Positions 33,267 to 44,052 of a stretch of DNA of 64,000 nucleotides are shown here, piece by piece. Made by a program: the position numbers and the translations under genes. The stretch spans positions 186,001 through 250,000 of the forward strand of contig MU859076.1 of NCBI GenBank assembly GCA_033297205.1, read 5' to 3'. Numbering within the stretch: position 1 is the stretch's first letter; each line of letters opens with the position of its first letter. The notes under the pieces were generated by a model that was not told the origin of the DNA, did no database searches, and was given only the letters and a program-made list of their open reading frames with translations. This DNA is from Pseudoneurospora amorphoporcata. Lineage: Eukaryota > Ascomycota > Sordariomycetes > Sordariales > Sordariaceae.

Positions 33267-34712
33267 ATGCGTTCCTCCACTGTCCTCGCCGGTCTGGCGA
33301 CTGTTCTTGCCCCATTGGCTTCAGCCCATACTGTCCTCACAACTGTTTTCGTCAACGACAAGAACCAAGGAGATGGTACCGGTATCCGTATGCCCCTGGA
33401 TGGCAGCACCAGCACCTCTCCCATTATCAACATGAACAGTAATGACATGATCTGTGGTAAGTTTTGGTCTCCCTTCCCACTTATAGCAGACCTCGAAGAC
33501 AGACTGACACTCACACCATCAACAGGCAGAGACGGTCTCAAGAAGGTCAGCTACACCATCCCCGCCACCGCCGGGTCCAAGATGAGCTTCGAGTTCCGCG
33601 CCTACGCCGACGGCAGCAAGCCCGGCTTCATCGACGACTCGCACCAGGGTCCTGTATCCGTCTACGCCAAGTCCGTCTCCGACTTTGACCAAAACCCGGG
33701 CGGCTCCGGCTGGTTCAAGATCTGGCACGACGGCTATGACGAGGCCACCAAGAAGTGGGCAGTCCAGAAGATTATCGACACCAACGGCATTCTCAGCATC
33801 AGCCTGCCCGAGGGCATGCCCACGGGCGCCTACTTGCTCCGCACCGAGGTGATCGCCATGCAGAACGTCACCACCATCTCCGAGGGCAACTGGGTCGTCG
33901 AACCCCAATTCTACGTCAACTGCGCGCAGGTCTACCTCCAGGGCTCCTCCTCCGGCCAGCTCTCCATCCCCAAGGACAAGGAAGCCTCCATCCCCGGCCA
34001 CGTCCACCCCTCCGACAAGGGCCTCCACTTCAACATGTACGATATGGAGGGTTCTCTCCCTTACGTGATCCCCGGCCCTAAGCTCTTCCGCCCTTCTATT
34101 TCTGGCGCCGCCAACGCCAAAGCAGCCCTCACCATCCCGACCGAGTTCCCCGGCGCCGTGCCCGACAACTGCATCCTCAAGAACGCCAACTGGTGCGGCT
34201 TCGAAGTGCCCTCCTACACCAACGAAGACGGATGCTGGGCGGCCACGGACAACTGCTGGGCCCAGAGCAACAAGTGTTTCGCTGATGCCCCGCCCTCGGG
34301 CCAGAAGGGGTGCCACGTGTGGGAGAAGGAGAAGTGCCAGGTTCTTCAGGATTCGTGCTTTGCGAAGCAGTTCACCGGCCCGCCGAACAAGGGCAAGGTG
34401 TGGGGGGATGTGACGGTCAAGACGAGCGTCACTGTGCCGGGCGTGATGAAGGGGGCGGATCTGGCTGATGATGATGCTGTCCCTGAAGCTGTCGACAACA
34501 ACACCAACAACAACGTCGTCAAACCAGTGGATAACACCAACGTCCACATCCCCGCCGCTACGACCTTCATCACCTCCTCTTCCGTCCCTTCCAAATCTGT
34601 CACCACTATCCCCGCTGCTGCTACTGAGACTAGGTCCGTCAGTTGCGGCAGGGGTGACAAGAAGCAGAAGAGGAGGATGCACATTAACAGGCATAAGCGC
34701 GCCGACTTCTAA
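33267..34712 (+). CDS. secreted AA9 lytic polysaccharide monooxygenase with Cys-rich C-terminal module
   Basis: Two exons (33267-33456, 33526-34712) give 458 aa. Signal peptide 1-20 ends ASA and leaves His1 of the mature chain (HTVLTTVFVN), the first ligand of the copper histidine brace. The second ligand is His83 in DSHQGPVSVY, and the axial Tyr is Tyr173 in EPQFYVNCAQ with Gln171. AA9 enzymes oxidatively cleave cellulose or related glucans outside the cell. In most AA9 proteins the LLRHE...IALH region supplies a second-sphere His; here it reads LLRTE...IAMQ, so that His is missing. After the catalytic domain comes a Trp/Cys-rich module (DGCWAATDNCW, CFADAPP, CHVWEKEKC) like the X278 module of fungal AA9 proteins. 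A Thr/Ser/Asn-rich tail with a basic end follows. There is no CBM1. The 69-nt intron (GTAAGT...ACAG) has no in-frame stop. Confidence 0.92.
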   Translation: MRSSTVLAGLATVLAPLASAHTVLTTVFVNDKNQGDGTGIRMPLDGSTSTSPIINMNSNDMICGKFWSPFPLIADLEDRLTLTPSTGRDGLKKVSYTIPATAGSKMSFEFRAYADGSKPGFIDDSHQGPVSVYAKSVSDFDQNPGGSGWFKIWHDGYDEATKKWAVQKIIDTNGILSISLPEGMPTGAYLLRTEVIAMQNVTTISEGNWVVEPQFYVNCAQVYLQGSSSGQLSIPKDKEASIPGHVHPSDKGLHFNMYDMEGSLPYVIPGPKLFRPSISGAANAKAALTIPTEFPGAVPDNCILKNANWCGFEVPSYTNEDGCWAATDNCWAQSNKCFADAPPSGQKGCHVWEKEKCQVLQDSCFAKQFTGPPNKGKVWGDVTVKTSVTVPGVMKGADLADDDAVPEAVDNNTNNNVVKPVDNTNVHIPAATTFITSSSVPSKSVTTIPAAATETRSVSCGRGDKKQKRRMHINRHKRADF

Positions 34713-35406
34713 ATGGCCCTTTCTAAGCTTGATGATGATGGATGATCTTTGTCGATAGGGTGGCTAGATGGCTAGCAAAATATTCGCTTCTTCACTGTCC
34801 TTTATGACATGACATATTTTTCTTCACTTCTTTTTTTTTACAATCTATTTTTTTGGGCATTTTGGGGGATGGAAAATTTACAAAACTCTTGGTTCTTGGA
34901 TGACGTTAAAGGGTGTACTTGACGCCCCCAACCGGCATTGCATGTTCGATTCTTTCTGGATACTTGATAGATGAACGTAAAACATTCCGGGTAGCAGAAA
35001 AAGATTTACAAAGCCATGAATGACTCAAATTTTGTGCCCAATTGGAGTATCTTGTTGTGACAATGAATAGCAAATGTCTAAACTGTGTATTCCGATATCG
35101 TAGCGTATGAACCTACTACGCAATCTTGATCAAGGTCGTAGATGAGGTGATGCAACAACCGCAATTTTGCTTCATGATGATAAGAGATTACCAACCTCTT
35201 GCCTTCCATATGGCCATACATACCATGGCAACTTGTAGTCCACCATGACCGAACTCAATAAGCACCAGTGCCGTGATGCATAAGATCTAACCCAGCAAAC
35301 AACCATACAGTTGCAATACATAAATCCAGGCCCCGGCTACTCCTTTATCCATCTAGCCAGCCATAAACTTTTCCACATGATATTCACAGTCCATATTCTA
35401 GACGGT
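34713..35406. other. intergenic between convergent genes
   Basis: Shared 3' flank of the LPMO and the helicase genes, AT-rich, with T runs near 34830-34852. Nothing else is recognised. Confidence 0.55.
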
Positions 35407-38400
35407 TTAAGAAAGCAGCTTCATAATATCAGCCATCCTCGTCTCCTTAACCTTCTTCTTCTTATCCTGCTTCTCCTGGAAAGCCTTGCCAACTAGCTCT
35501 CTCTTCTCCTTCTGAATATCCAGTACACGTTCTTCGATCGTATTCTCCATTACAAGTCTATACACCTGTGTCTCCCTGGTTTGGCCGAGACGATGGACCC
35601 GATCAACAGCTTGATCCTCGATGGCGGGCGCCCACCAGCTATCGGCGAGAATGACGGTGTTCGCTGAAACCAGGTTCAAGCCCACGCTGCAGACGCCCAA
35701 GCTGGCCAGCAGGATGCGCGTGTTAGGATCATAGTCCAGGGCGCGAATGGCGGCGTCGCGCTGAGCTGTGTTCATGCTGCCATCAATACGTGTGTAGGTG
35801 TACCCAGCCTCGTCCAACTGATGCTGAATAATGGTTAAGAAGGAGGTCCACTGGGAGAAGATGATGACTTTGTCTCCTTCCTTCCCAAGGCTGTCCTTGA
35901 CGAGCCTCAGCACGGCATCAGTCTTGGAGCTCTTGGTCTCGGATTCAAGTTCCTCTTCATCCTGGGCGACCGAGTGTTCGGGCGCTGGTTCAAGAAGCTT
36001 GTCTTCTGAGAGGGGAGCCCGGCACATAGGGCACTTCTGCTGAACTTCAATGACCTTGTCGATACAGCCTCGACAAAAGACGTGCTTGCAATATGTGATG
36101 ACCGGGTTGTTCAATGGTTCAATGCAGATAGGACATTCTTCTTGGCTCTCGATGTAAAGCTGAAGTGCCTGTTGCAGAATGGCTTTGTTTTCGTCGGTGA
36201 GATCAACCACATCTTTATCCGCGAGAAGTTCGAGAACGTCCGTGATGCGTTTCTTGCAGAGAACCCAGTGGTTGCAACTAGTATTGGTTAACATCATTAC
36301 TGGACTTGGTACACGGGGACACTTACGTTTGTCGAAGACGTAGGAGCCTCTCGAGGACTCCCTGAAACTGTCCCTGGGAACGCTTGGACTGCCTCCGGTA
36401 GTCTTCAAGAACTCCCTGTGCTTCGGACCTGATTCGTTTGTTAGCTCGCTGGCAACATAACGATCAGAAATTGGGGGAGAACTTACAGCAAGGCATCATA
36501 CTTCTTCTGCTCATCAGGCCAGAAATTGATACGGACGGTTTGCTCGGTCTTCTCTGGAAGCTTTAGATCAACAAACTTCATGTCCTTCTTTCTGCGAATG
36601 CAGAGATCTCTCATTAAACCTCTCAAGAGAGCTTCTCCTTTGGGCTCCCCGTTGGCAAGCGGCCTGGTGAGAACAGTGTTGAAGATATCTGGCTGTTCAA
36701 TTCCGCCTGTTATGCGGAGGAACTTGACCATTGAATGGAGATCCTTGACGCTATTGACGCTATATTGGGAGTTTGTCAGCACTGCATATATTGTACCCGG
36801 GTCGTGCGTTCTTCAACTTACATTGGAGTTCCAGTGAGCACCCATCTGGACTTGGCCTCCAGCTTACAAGCATTCTCGGCCACCTTGGCTTTGGCATTAC
36901 GGATGCTGTGTCAGTCTGTTAGCCTTGTACACAGAATTCCAACATCCTGCTCTATTGAACCCACCTATGTCCTTCGTCTAGGACCACCCTTCTCCAGCGA
37001 GTCTTGACTAGAGCCTCATCGGACAAGGTTCCGTAGCTTGTAATCACCACATCGTGGTCTTTGAGCGTTTTGGCAAATTCTTTGCGTTTGCTTCCATGAT
37101 ACATGACAATGGTGGGCTGATGCTCTTCGTGAACATGGCGTCTGATCTGCTGCTTCCAATTGCTCATCACACCAACGGGGGCAACAATGAGAGTAGGGCC
37201 GGTGCCCAGCCCCTCCGTCATGATGAGACTGATGATCTGGATAGTCTTTCCGAGGCCCATATCGTCGGCACATATGGCGCCTGACATCAACTCGGGAGGA
37301 GTCTTGTTCTTGAAGCCCGTTGCCATGTTGTAGTACTTGCCGTCAGCGGTGTGCTGCCAGAGCTGTACAGAATCGGTGGACCCCTTTGCAGGCAATTTAG
37401 GATTCTCCTTGGAGATCATCCAAGCAAGGCCCTGAAGCTGATACGGAAGCAATTGCGCGCGCATCTTCTCTGGCTGAGGAGCCTTGGGAATATTGGCCAG
37501 GTCTTCCTCACTCATGGCGAGTGACTTGATCATATCACCGCCGGAGCGGAAATTGGTGATCTCGCTCATCTTGGCCAACTGTTCCATTGTAACCATGGGC
37601 TCCGGCTCTTGCGTTTGGCTAGGGAAGCCGTGAGTACCATTGCCCCTGAGTTCCAGTGTCTGTCTGTTTCTCTGCTCCTCATTTGCCTTGCGTGTTTGTT
37701 TGAGTTGAGTGGCTGTAACAAGCTTGTCCTTCTTCAGACGTTCCTCAAGGTTGGCTCGTTGAAGTGGCGCGCTCGTGCCGTAGAAGTAAAGTCGAACGGG
37801 GCAGTCGAAAGATCCTTTCTCTCCAGTAAGCATGCCCTCAACTACAAGGTCACCCTTGTCCTGGGTTGGGTTAGGAACGAAAATGGCCGCAGTGATTCAA
37901 GGGGGTTACACACCATGTAAGGGGCTAGGTTAGCTGCGACGGTCTTGGGGATATGACCAATCTGTCTGCCCAAAACATTGTCCACACGAATGGCATTGGG
38001 GTCGTACTGGTTCTGGGGTTCTCTCTTGCAGACAACTACTTCACCGGGAGAAGCTACGCCGCTATAGTATCGCACACCCACAATTTTGCCGTCTGTCTTG
38101 TATTAGCATGGGGAGCAGGCAGCAGCCGGGAGCATAAAGTATACGGACCGAAATGGCCATAGAATTCGAGGACGGGGCCAGGGTCGGCCTGGGTAAGGTC
38201 AATAGTTTCGGGTTCATCGTCCGACTCAAGTGCATCGGGCTGGGTGCTGAGCCAATTCAGAGTGTCATGAATGGCCTGCACATGCGCAGGAGGACGATGC
38301 TGCGAACTCGGGATTGCATAGCTGCTCGGGGGTGGTTGGGTGTTTTGACTGCTACGTGTTGTGTGAGTGCTGGTTGTTCTCTGGGTGCTCTGGGAGCCCG

Positions 38401-38650
38401 GAATGCTCGGTGCTGTTAGCCAAGGTAGTTGCCGGCGACCGGAACTAGTTTGGCTTGACGTAGAGGAGCGATTGGTGGTTGTAGATCGTGGGACGTACGG
38501 TGTGGACGGCGTGGAAGATCCTCGCCTGCCAGACCGAGACTGGGAGGACCTAGAGAAGGGATTCCCACTGTTCAATCGACGACGAACTGCTGCATCACGG
38601 TATTCGGACTCGACAGTTCCACGACCCGAAATGTAGGGTCGCTTCGGCAT
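35407..38650 (-). CDS. HIRAN-SNF2-RING helicase, Rad5/HLTF class
   Basis: Seven exons (38650-38149, 38092-37914, 37860-36965, 36905-36822, 36759-36487, 36428-36327, 36277-35407) give 968 aa. Order: disordered Ser/Arg/Thr-rich N-terminus (1-160); HIRAN domain (about 165-270: FDGKIVGVRYYSG, REPQNQYDPNAIRV, IGHIPKTVAANL); SNF2 ATPase with Walker A MGLGKTIQ (about 430), DEGH Walker B (about 520), and TGTPIVNSVKDL; C3HC4 RING (about 728-770: CPICIEP, HVFCRGC, CPMC) inserted between the ATPase lobes; helicase C-lobe (FSQWTSFL, RIDGSM, DRVHRLGQ). Rad5/HLTF proteins remodel stalled forks and poly-ubiquitinate PCNA in error-free damage tolerance. Conservation across all splice junctions (GHF-DGK, DEGH-SIRNAK, TP-IVNS, RQT-CNHW) supports the model. 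The length is nearer HLTF than the larger yeast Rad5; several SNF2-RING paralogues exist in fungi, so exact orthology is left open. Confidence 0.95.
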
Positions 38651-39686
38651 TGTTGCTCAACTTTGGTGGGGGCACGCGTTGAGATGACTCGCAGCTGAGG
38701 AAGCTTCGATTTGAAGAGATGCCAGAAAACTGTGGTTGTTAAGGGGAATATGCCGACAAGGTGAAGGACTTCAATCCGTCCTTCTCTTGTTTTTTTTTTC
38801 GAAACCGCAGATGCAGTTGTGGGAATGGACTTGGAAAGAGCGATCAACCCTACCTATTCTACAGGACGTGTCGGGGTCACGGTTCAAAACACCCGGGCCG
38901 AGACGGCGGATGAAGAACGAACGCGGGACCCCAGTCGCTCTCATGCGAACTCACGTGATACACCCAAAGGCTTGGGTCGTCAAGGTAGGAATGATAAGAT
39001 ACGAGATATGGACAATGACGTCACTGTCCAGTGGTTGAACAATGCCTTCCTTCAGTTGTTGACGAAAATTCGTGATGTATTTGAAACTGAAGTGCGTTAA
39101 CGAGATATTCGGAAGGTTAGGGACCGTGTTAATTCAGGCATTGCACGCAAGTTATCACGCCCTTGGGTTTATACATGACTCGAATGAAGGCATTGCTATC
39201 AACAAGCCATTAGACTTTGCCATCGTGCTGTTTGCGATCAAGATCAGACAAAGCAAGCAATCTACCACAAGTTGAATAACACGGTAAAGATGCAAGGGCC
39301 CGAAGACAGCCATGAGAGGACACGTAGCACGTTTCTTTCGAGGTATAAGTCAATGACATGCCGTCTGTACAGAACATTACCAATGTCTCGAGAAGAAGGA
39401 AGAAGTATTTCAGACGCTACCAACTCCTAAACGTACAATACATCCTTGGTCATGAAAGTATACAAAGACCCAGAAAACTTCCAGCATCCATGTCTTGATT
39501 AATAGCTTCCGATACAATGAGCAGCCTTCCAAGCGCTGCTCATCACAACAAAATGGAGAACGCCCGCCATCCTATCAACGAACAACCGATAAAGACCGTC
39601 ATACGCATCATATACGCATCGAGATGCGCTCCGAATGCCACGAGACTAAAATAATAAAGAAAAGCGCAAATGAACAATGTCCCTCC
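38651..39686. other. intergenic
   Basis: Upstream region of the helicase gene and 3' flank of the next minus-strand gene. The short open frames show no domains; nothing is recognised. Confidence 0.45.
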
Positions 39687-40861
39687 TTAACCGTCACTGT
39701 TGGTGAAACAAAGATGCAATGGTTAGCTTCCGAATGACTCTCTCACAGGTTTGATGTCCGATCATTTTCTTCGGCGGACCGCGTCGATTCGTTTGAGGGA
39801 ATGGTTAGGAAATTCTTTCCATCTAAGCGAGCAGAAAAAATTGCGCTGGAGTTCTACAGAAGCCAGACGCTCCCTCGCTCGCTACTAGTCGGGTGTAGAT
39901 TGGGTTGACGAAAAGAGGCGGGGAAGGGGCGATGTTAAAGTTTCCCGACAACAGAAAAGGGGAAGGAACAGAGTCGACTAGGGCACAAAACCCAAGTCGC
40001 ACAACTGGAAGGAGGGAATGGCAGAAAAAAAGCGAAAGAGGGGAAGGAATGGGAAATCCACGTACAGCAAAGCAAGCGTCAAATCACCGTGGATGTGCGC
40101 CTTCAACTCAATCTCAATCTCGAGGTTCAAATCCAACCTCAACTTGAGCGGGTTCTTGCCTCCATCACCACCACCACCGCCTGGCTGCTGCATCTGCTGT
40201 TGCTGCTGCATCAACATCATCTGTTGTTGCTGGCGCTGTTGCTCCAACGCTTGTCTCTGGCGGTACGACATTGGCTCTTCTTCCGAGTCTTCTTCGTCGG
40301 CGAAGCGGGGGCGACGACGGCGGCGAGGCTTCTCAGCCACCTCCTGGTTGCGGCTCTTCTTTTTCTTCTTTTCGTCGCGCATGAACTTGGGCTGCGGAGC
40401 TTCGTCCACCTTGGGCGTGGAGGGCTGAGATTCTGAGGGAGACTCCTCAACGGCGACGGTTCGGCTGGTATCGTGGCCGTCTGCTTCCTCTTCCTCTTGC
40501 TCTTGTTCGGAATCGTTCTCCGAGTTGTCGTCGTCGTTATCGTCATCGTCATCATCATCATCCTTCTCGTCGTTGTTGTTCACTTGGTTCTGGTTCTCTC
40601 CATCTTCTTTATCATTGTTCTCATTGTCATTGTCGCTATGGTTCTCGTTGCCGTCGTTGTCGTGCTTGTTGACGTCGCTGATGACTGGGTTGGGTCCCGT
40701 TGTTTCATTTTGGGCTTGCTCAGTGTTCTCATCCTTGTTCTCTCCAGCATCCGGCTTGGGGACCTGATCGTTGACGTTTGGTGTCTAGGCAGCGTTAGTT
40801 ACCAGTCCTGATCAGAGACTTGACACCGCTTCCACGTCGTGGATACACTCACAGGATCCAT
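39687..40861 (-). CDS. acidic low-complexity protein ending in the LDLNL/IHGDL motif
   Basis: Function unknown. Exon 1 is nine bases (40861-40853, M-D-P). An intron with GTGAGT and a CTAAC branch follows, and exon 2 starts at 40784. The protein is dominated by Asn/Asp/Glu repeats (an eight-Asp run), then a basic stretch (KPRRRRRPRF), then a Gln/Met-rich region (QQQQMQQ, GGGGGDGG). It ends in a patterned segment of about 27 residues: LRLDLNL, EIEIELKA, IHGDL, LALL. I place a phase-2 donor GTACGT right after this (intron 40065-39697), because an acceptor CACCAACAG with a GCTAAC branch lies downstream and yields a short end (D-G-stop), 232 codons in all including the stop. If unspliced, the frame instead runs to 39978 with 30 unrelated residues. 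The downstream plus-strand gene at 43684 shares the motif, with a donor at the same position. Confidence 0.62.
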
Positions 40862-41983
40862 CTTGTTTACAGATTATGAGTACTGTGTATCTCGTGAGTA
40901 GAGTTGCTATGAGGGTGGTATCACAACGACAGAGTGGAAAGAAAAGAGAGAATGCGTTGATTAGGCAAACGAGTTCCTAGAGAGTAGCTAGGACAGGAGA
41001 CTAAACAACACAAAAACGGCTAATCCAGGTTTAAAAGACAGGGCACATCCTTGGTATCCAACATTTCCGGATGATACTCACACGGCAACCAAGATCATCA
41101 ACAGGGTCCAGCGCGAACACAAGGAGCAAAAGGGGAGGACCCTGATGCAATGATTCATACATTGGAGAACGGAAACCCGATTTTCTTTCCCACCATGAGA
41201 CCACCGCATGCTTACGCGCTCTGTAACCCGACGCAAGGCAGCTCAGCCATCCATCCATTTGCCGCACTTCAAAGCTAACCTACTCCTCACTGTCCCGGAG
41301 TGACGACATGGAGAGCCGTATCCCAAGACTTGAAGAACCGCCCAGCAAGCTTGGGCCTCTCTACAGGAGGGTGCTATGCCCAGAAAAACGGAGCATAATG
41401 GACACATTCTCTTGCACACACCCACCTGCATTGAGCGTGATGAAGCCTTGCACAGCAGAGGGAGTTAAGCGAGCTATGACGTCGATTGGAGGTCAAGAGC
41501 GGATCTTTCTTGGAGAATAAGCTTTTGGTGGGTGGGAAGTGAAAGGGCACTGGTTCTTTGGGAACAAGGTGATGGTTGATTAGAAGAAAATCATTGAGGG
41601 GAAACCCCAAGGACCCAGGTGTAAATACCCCTCTTTGCGAACTGCACATTGCACCTTCCCAGGATCAACATGTTAGCTGCATGGGATGACATGGAGAAGA
41701 CAGGGGGAGGGGGTGTAAATACAACCACAGGCAGGGCCGCATCGCCAGGCACCGAGACCGTTTCAAGAGAGAGAGAAACGGAGGCACAACAACTGGGCCA
41801 TCATAGTATATGACGGTGTCTCAAAGAAGGGAGCAGCTGGTTTGGCTACCTGCCACAACAATCAACCAAGCCAACACCCGCTATCACGACTACCAGGTGT
41901 ACATCGCTTTTTGTTCCAAGACCCAAAGAGCCACACTATTAACAAATCAACCAAGCGTAACCCAGCTATCGACGCAAAAAGAC
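40862..41983. other. divergent intergenic region
   Basis: 1.1 kb between the minus-strand acidic-protein gene and the plus-strand gene at 41984. No coding region is supported. It contains GTGTAAATAC twice (about 41619-41628 and 41713-41722) and a GAGA-rich leader (about 41768-41777). Confidence 0.45.
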
Positions 41984-42966
41984 ATGGTTATCGGTCTCCT
42001 AGTCGTTGCGGGAATTCCCACGACAATAGGCGTCTGCGAAGCCTTGAGCGCGCAGAAAAAGGCCAACAACGCGGCTAAAGAGAAAGCCAAGTTCCAGTTG
42101 ACAGCCGCCATCTCCCTGGATGGAGGACCACCAGAGGAGTGTTTTTGTGTGTTGAGGGATGGAAGAGTAAGTTTAGTTCCCGTTACCTGTCAGCTGTCAT
42201 CCAGAGTCCGGATGAAATGACATCAACCCCCCATTTGGTTTCCCCAACTCTTGGCTTACACCTCTGACAGTTATGGATCGACCATCCCGATTATCCCATG
42301 CCAGGCCACAAGTTCATGGGGTACTACTTCACCTATCCCTCTGAAGAGAAGCACCTGGGCATGGTGAGCACTATAGCAGACGATCCGCCCATGCTAAACT
42401 GGATTTATTGCGATAAGGACACTGGCATGGTCAAACACGGTGGCCGTCAAGCCACTATCGGGCATACCATTGGTCCTTGGTACTGGAGCAATGACGAGAC
42501 TTGGTTGACGCTCGAAGGCGATAGCTTACAATTTGTTGCTGTTCATGACGAGGAAACCCAGAGATGGTGTGTTTACTGGGACAAAGACAGGAAGATCAGG
42601 CGGTCAGGCGGTAGTTTTGTTGAAGACTATTCAGACGAATCTTCGGAGAAGGAAGAGGAGGAGGAGTCAGAAGAGGAAGATGATCCTGAGTGCAGTGAGA
42701 ATGAGACGGGGGAACCCAGAAAGCCCACAAAGCCATCAGAAAAGGAACCCAAAAAGGAAGCTCTAAAGAACGAGGACCAGAAAAACGGAGGTGGAGAGGC
42801 TGAGGGGAAGGAGAAGGAGGAGGAGAAAACGGAGGACAAGCAGGATGGTGGGGAAGCTCCTGCTTTGCAGCAAGTTCAGAAGCCCGTGAAATGGGTGCCG
42901 ATCCTGCTGCGTCGTCGAATGCAGTTGGGGATGGAGAGCCGATACGTCAAGGGTGCTAATGGCTGA
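41984..42966 (+). CDS. uncharacterised protein with Trp-rich core and acidic Lys/Glu tail
   Basis: I do not recognise a named family. Two exons (41984-42166, 42271-42966) give 292 aa. The intron is 104 nt with GTAAGT and TGACAG, and the frame continues cleanly (LRDGR-LWIDHPDYP). The first 20 residues (VIGLLVVAGIPTTIGVCEAL) are hydrophobic and could be a membrane anchor. Residues 30-175 form a compact region with many aromatics (GYYFTYP, LNWIYCD, IGPWYWSNDETWLTL, RWCVYWDKDRK), suggesting a beta-rich fold. Residues 180-265 are Glu/Lys/Asp low complexity. The end is basic (VPILLRRRMQLG). It lies between the two genes sharing the LDLNL/IHGDL terminus, which hints at a common biology, but no activity can be assigned. 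Confidence 0.8.
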
Positions 42967-43683
42967 TGGCACGGATCATGTAGAGATGGGACAAGAATCG
43001 CGATGTGATGAGATGGGGGGGGCCACTGCATAAGCTCGGGATATCATGAAAGTTAAGGGCAGCGGTAATGATAGGGCCCTGGAAGTGTCATCAATGCTAA
43101 TGGTAACACTGGATTTTGACGAATAGTGTGGCTTGGCCCAGTCCTGTCCCATTTATGCAAACCTGATAGCGAGAAAACGGAAACTGGATTCGACATCGCG
43201 CCACTGTCTTCGCTGATGTTAACCTCATCGCCAAGAAACCGACCAACCAGAGGAGAAAGAAGGGGGGGAAGGCTGTATGAGGCACCCACCAGCCGACCTT
43301 GCAGCACAGATGATGGGAAAGATTGGCGCACGATACATGCAGTTCCCGTCCCAATGTCCTCACCACCAAAGAGCGGGAGGTAACCTGGTAGCCTCACGGG
43401 GCAGAGGGTACCCTGATGACTTCATTGCTGGAGCTTGGTTCGTGTGAACCCTGTTTTTGGACCACACCTCGAGATACTCCCTTTTAAAGACTTGCTCTTC
43501 TTTTTCAACTCTCTAAAGAAGATGTCTGGAACAAGACAATCGTCCGCAATCTTCTAAAAAGATAACAACAAACTCCCGTCGGCTTTCTGTCTTTCGTTGG
43601 TCAGACAGTCAAGATCGACTTCCATCCAAAACCTCAACCCATCCAACACATTTCCACATCAACACCAAACAAACATCGCCAAA
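42967..43683. other. intergenic; promoter of the small basic-acidic protein gene
   Basis: No gene is recognised. A TTTTAAAG element at about 43482-43489 could be a TATA-like site 195 bp upstream of the next ATG. The final stretch is CA-rich leader ending in CGCCAAAATG. Confidence 0.45.
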
Positions 43684-44052
43684 ATGTCCACCCAAAGCGG
43701 TTCCGACACCACCAAGAAATCCAAGCGCCAGCAAAAGAAGCAAGCGCAAACCTACGAATCCGAGTCTGAATCCGAGGACTACGCCCCTCCTCCTCCCCGG
43801 CGCAAGCGCGGCAAGCAGCAAGGCCCCTTGGACTCGCTCGCCCTCGACAACGTCGGCAACACGGTCGGCGGCGTCACCCAGGGCGTGACCGGCGCGCTGG
43901 GCGGCATCGCTGGCGGTGCTGTCCAGAACCAGCAGCAAGGCGGTGGTGGTGGAAAATCCGATACACTGCGCTTGAGGCTGGATCTCAATCTTGATATTGA
44001 GATCACGCTTAAGGCCAAGATTCATGGTGATTTGGAGTTGGCTCTCTTGTAA
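43684..44052 (+). CDS. small protein with Lys/Glu head, Gly-rich middle and LDLNL/IHGDL end
   Basis: 122 aa if read to the TAA at 44050-44052. The head is Lys/Gln-rich (KKSKRQQKKQAQ), then Ser/Glu repeats (ESESESED), a Pro/Arg patch (PPPPRRKRGK), an alternating Gly/Val/Ala segment (NVGGVTQGVTGALGGIAGGA, LEA-like), and a Gln/Gly linker. The terminal 27 residues contain LRLRLDLNL, DIEITLKA, IHGDLELALL and match the end of the gene at 39687-40861 at 22 of 27 positions by eye. The stop codon sits inside a perfect donor (TT-GTAAGT), at the same codon phase as the GTACGT in the other gene, so the real transcript may be spliced and end a few residues later. The leader is CA-rich and the ATG context CAAAATG is good. 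No function is known; disordered or chaperone-like behaviour is only a guess. Confidence 0.8.
   Translation: MSTQSGSDTTKKSKRQQKKQAQTYESESESEDYAPPPPRRKRGKQQGPLDSLALDNVGNTVGGVTQGVTGALGGIAGGAVQNQQQGGGGGKSDTLRLRLDLNLDIEITLKAKIHGDLELALL

Noticed and set aside
33519..34694. 391-codon frame antisense to the LPMO gene
   Set aside because: Val/Gly/Asp-rich shadow of a C3-biased gene; the sense strand is unambiguous.
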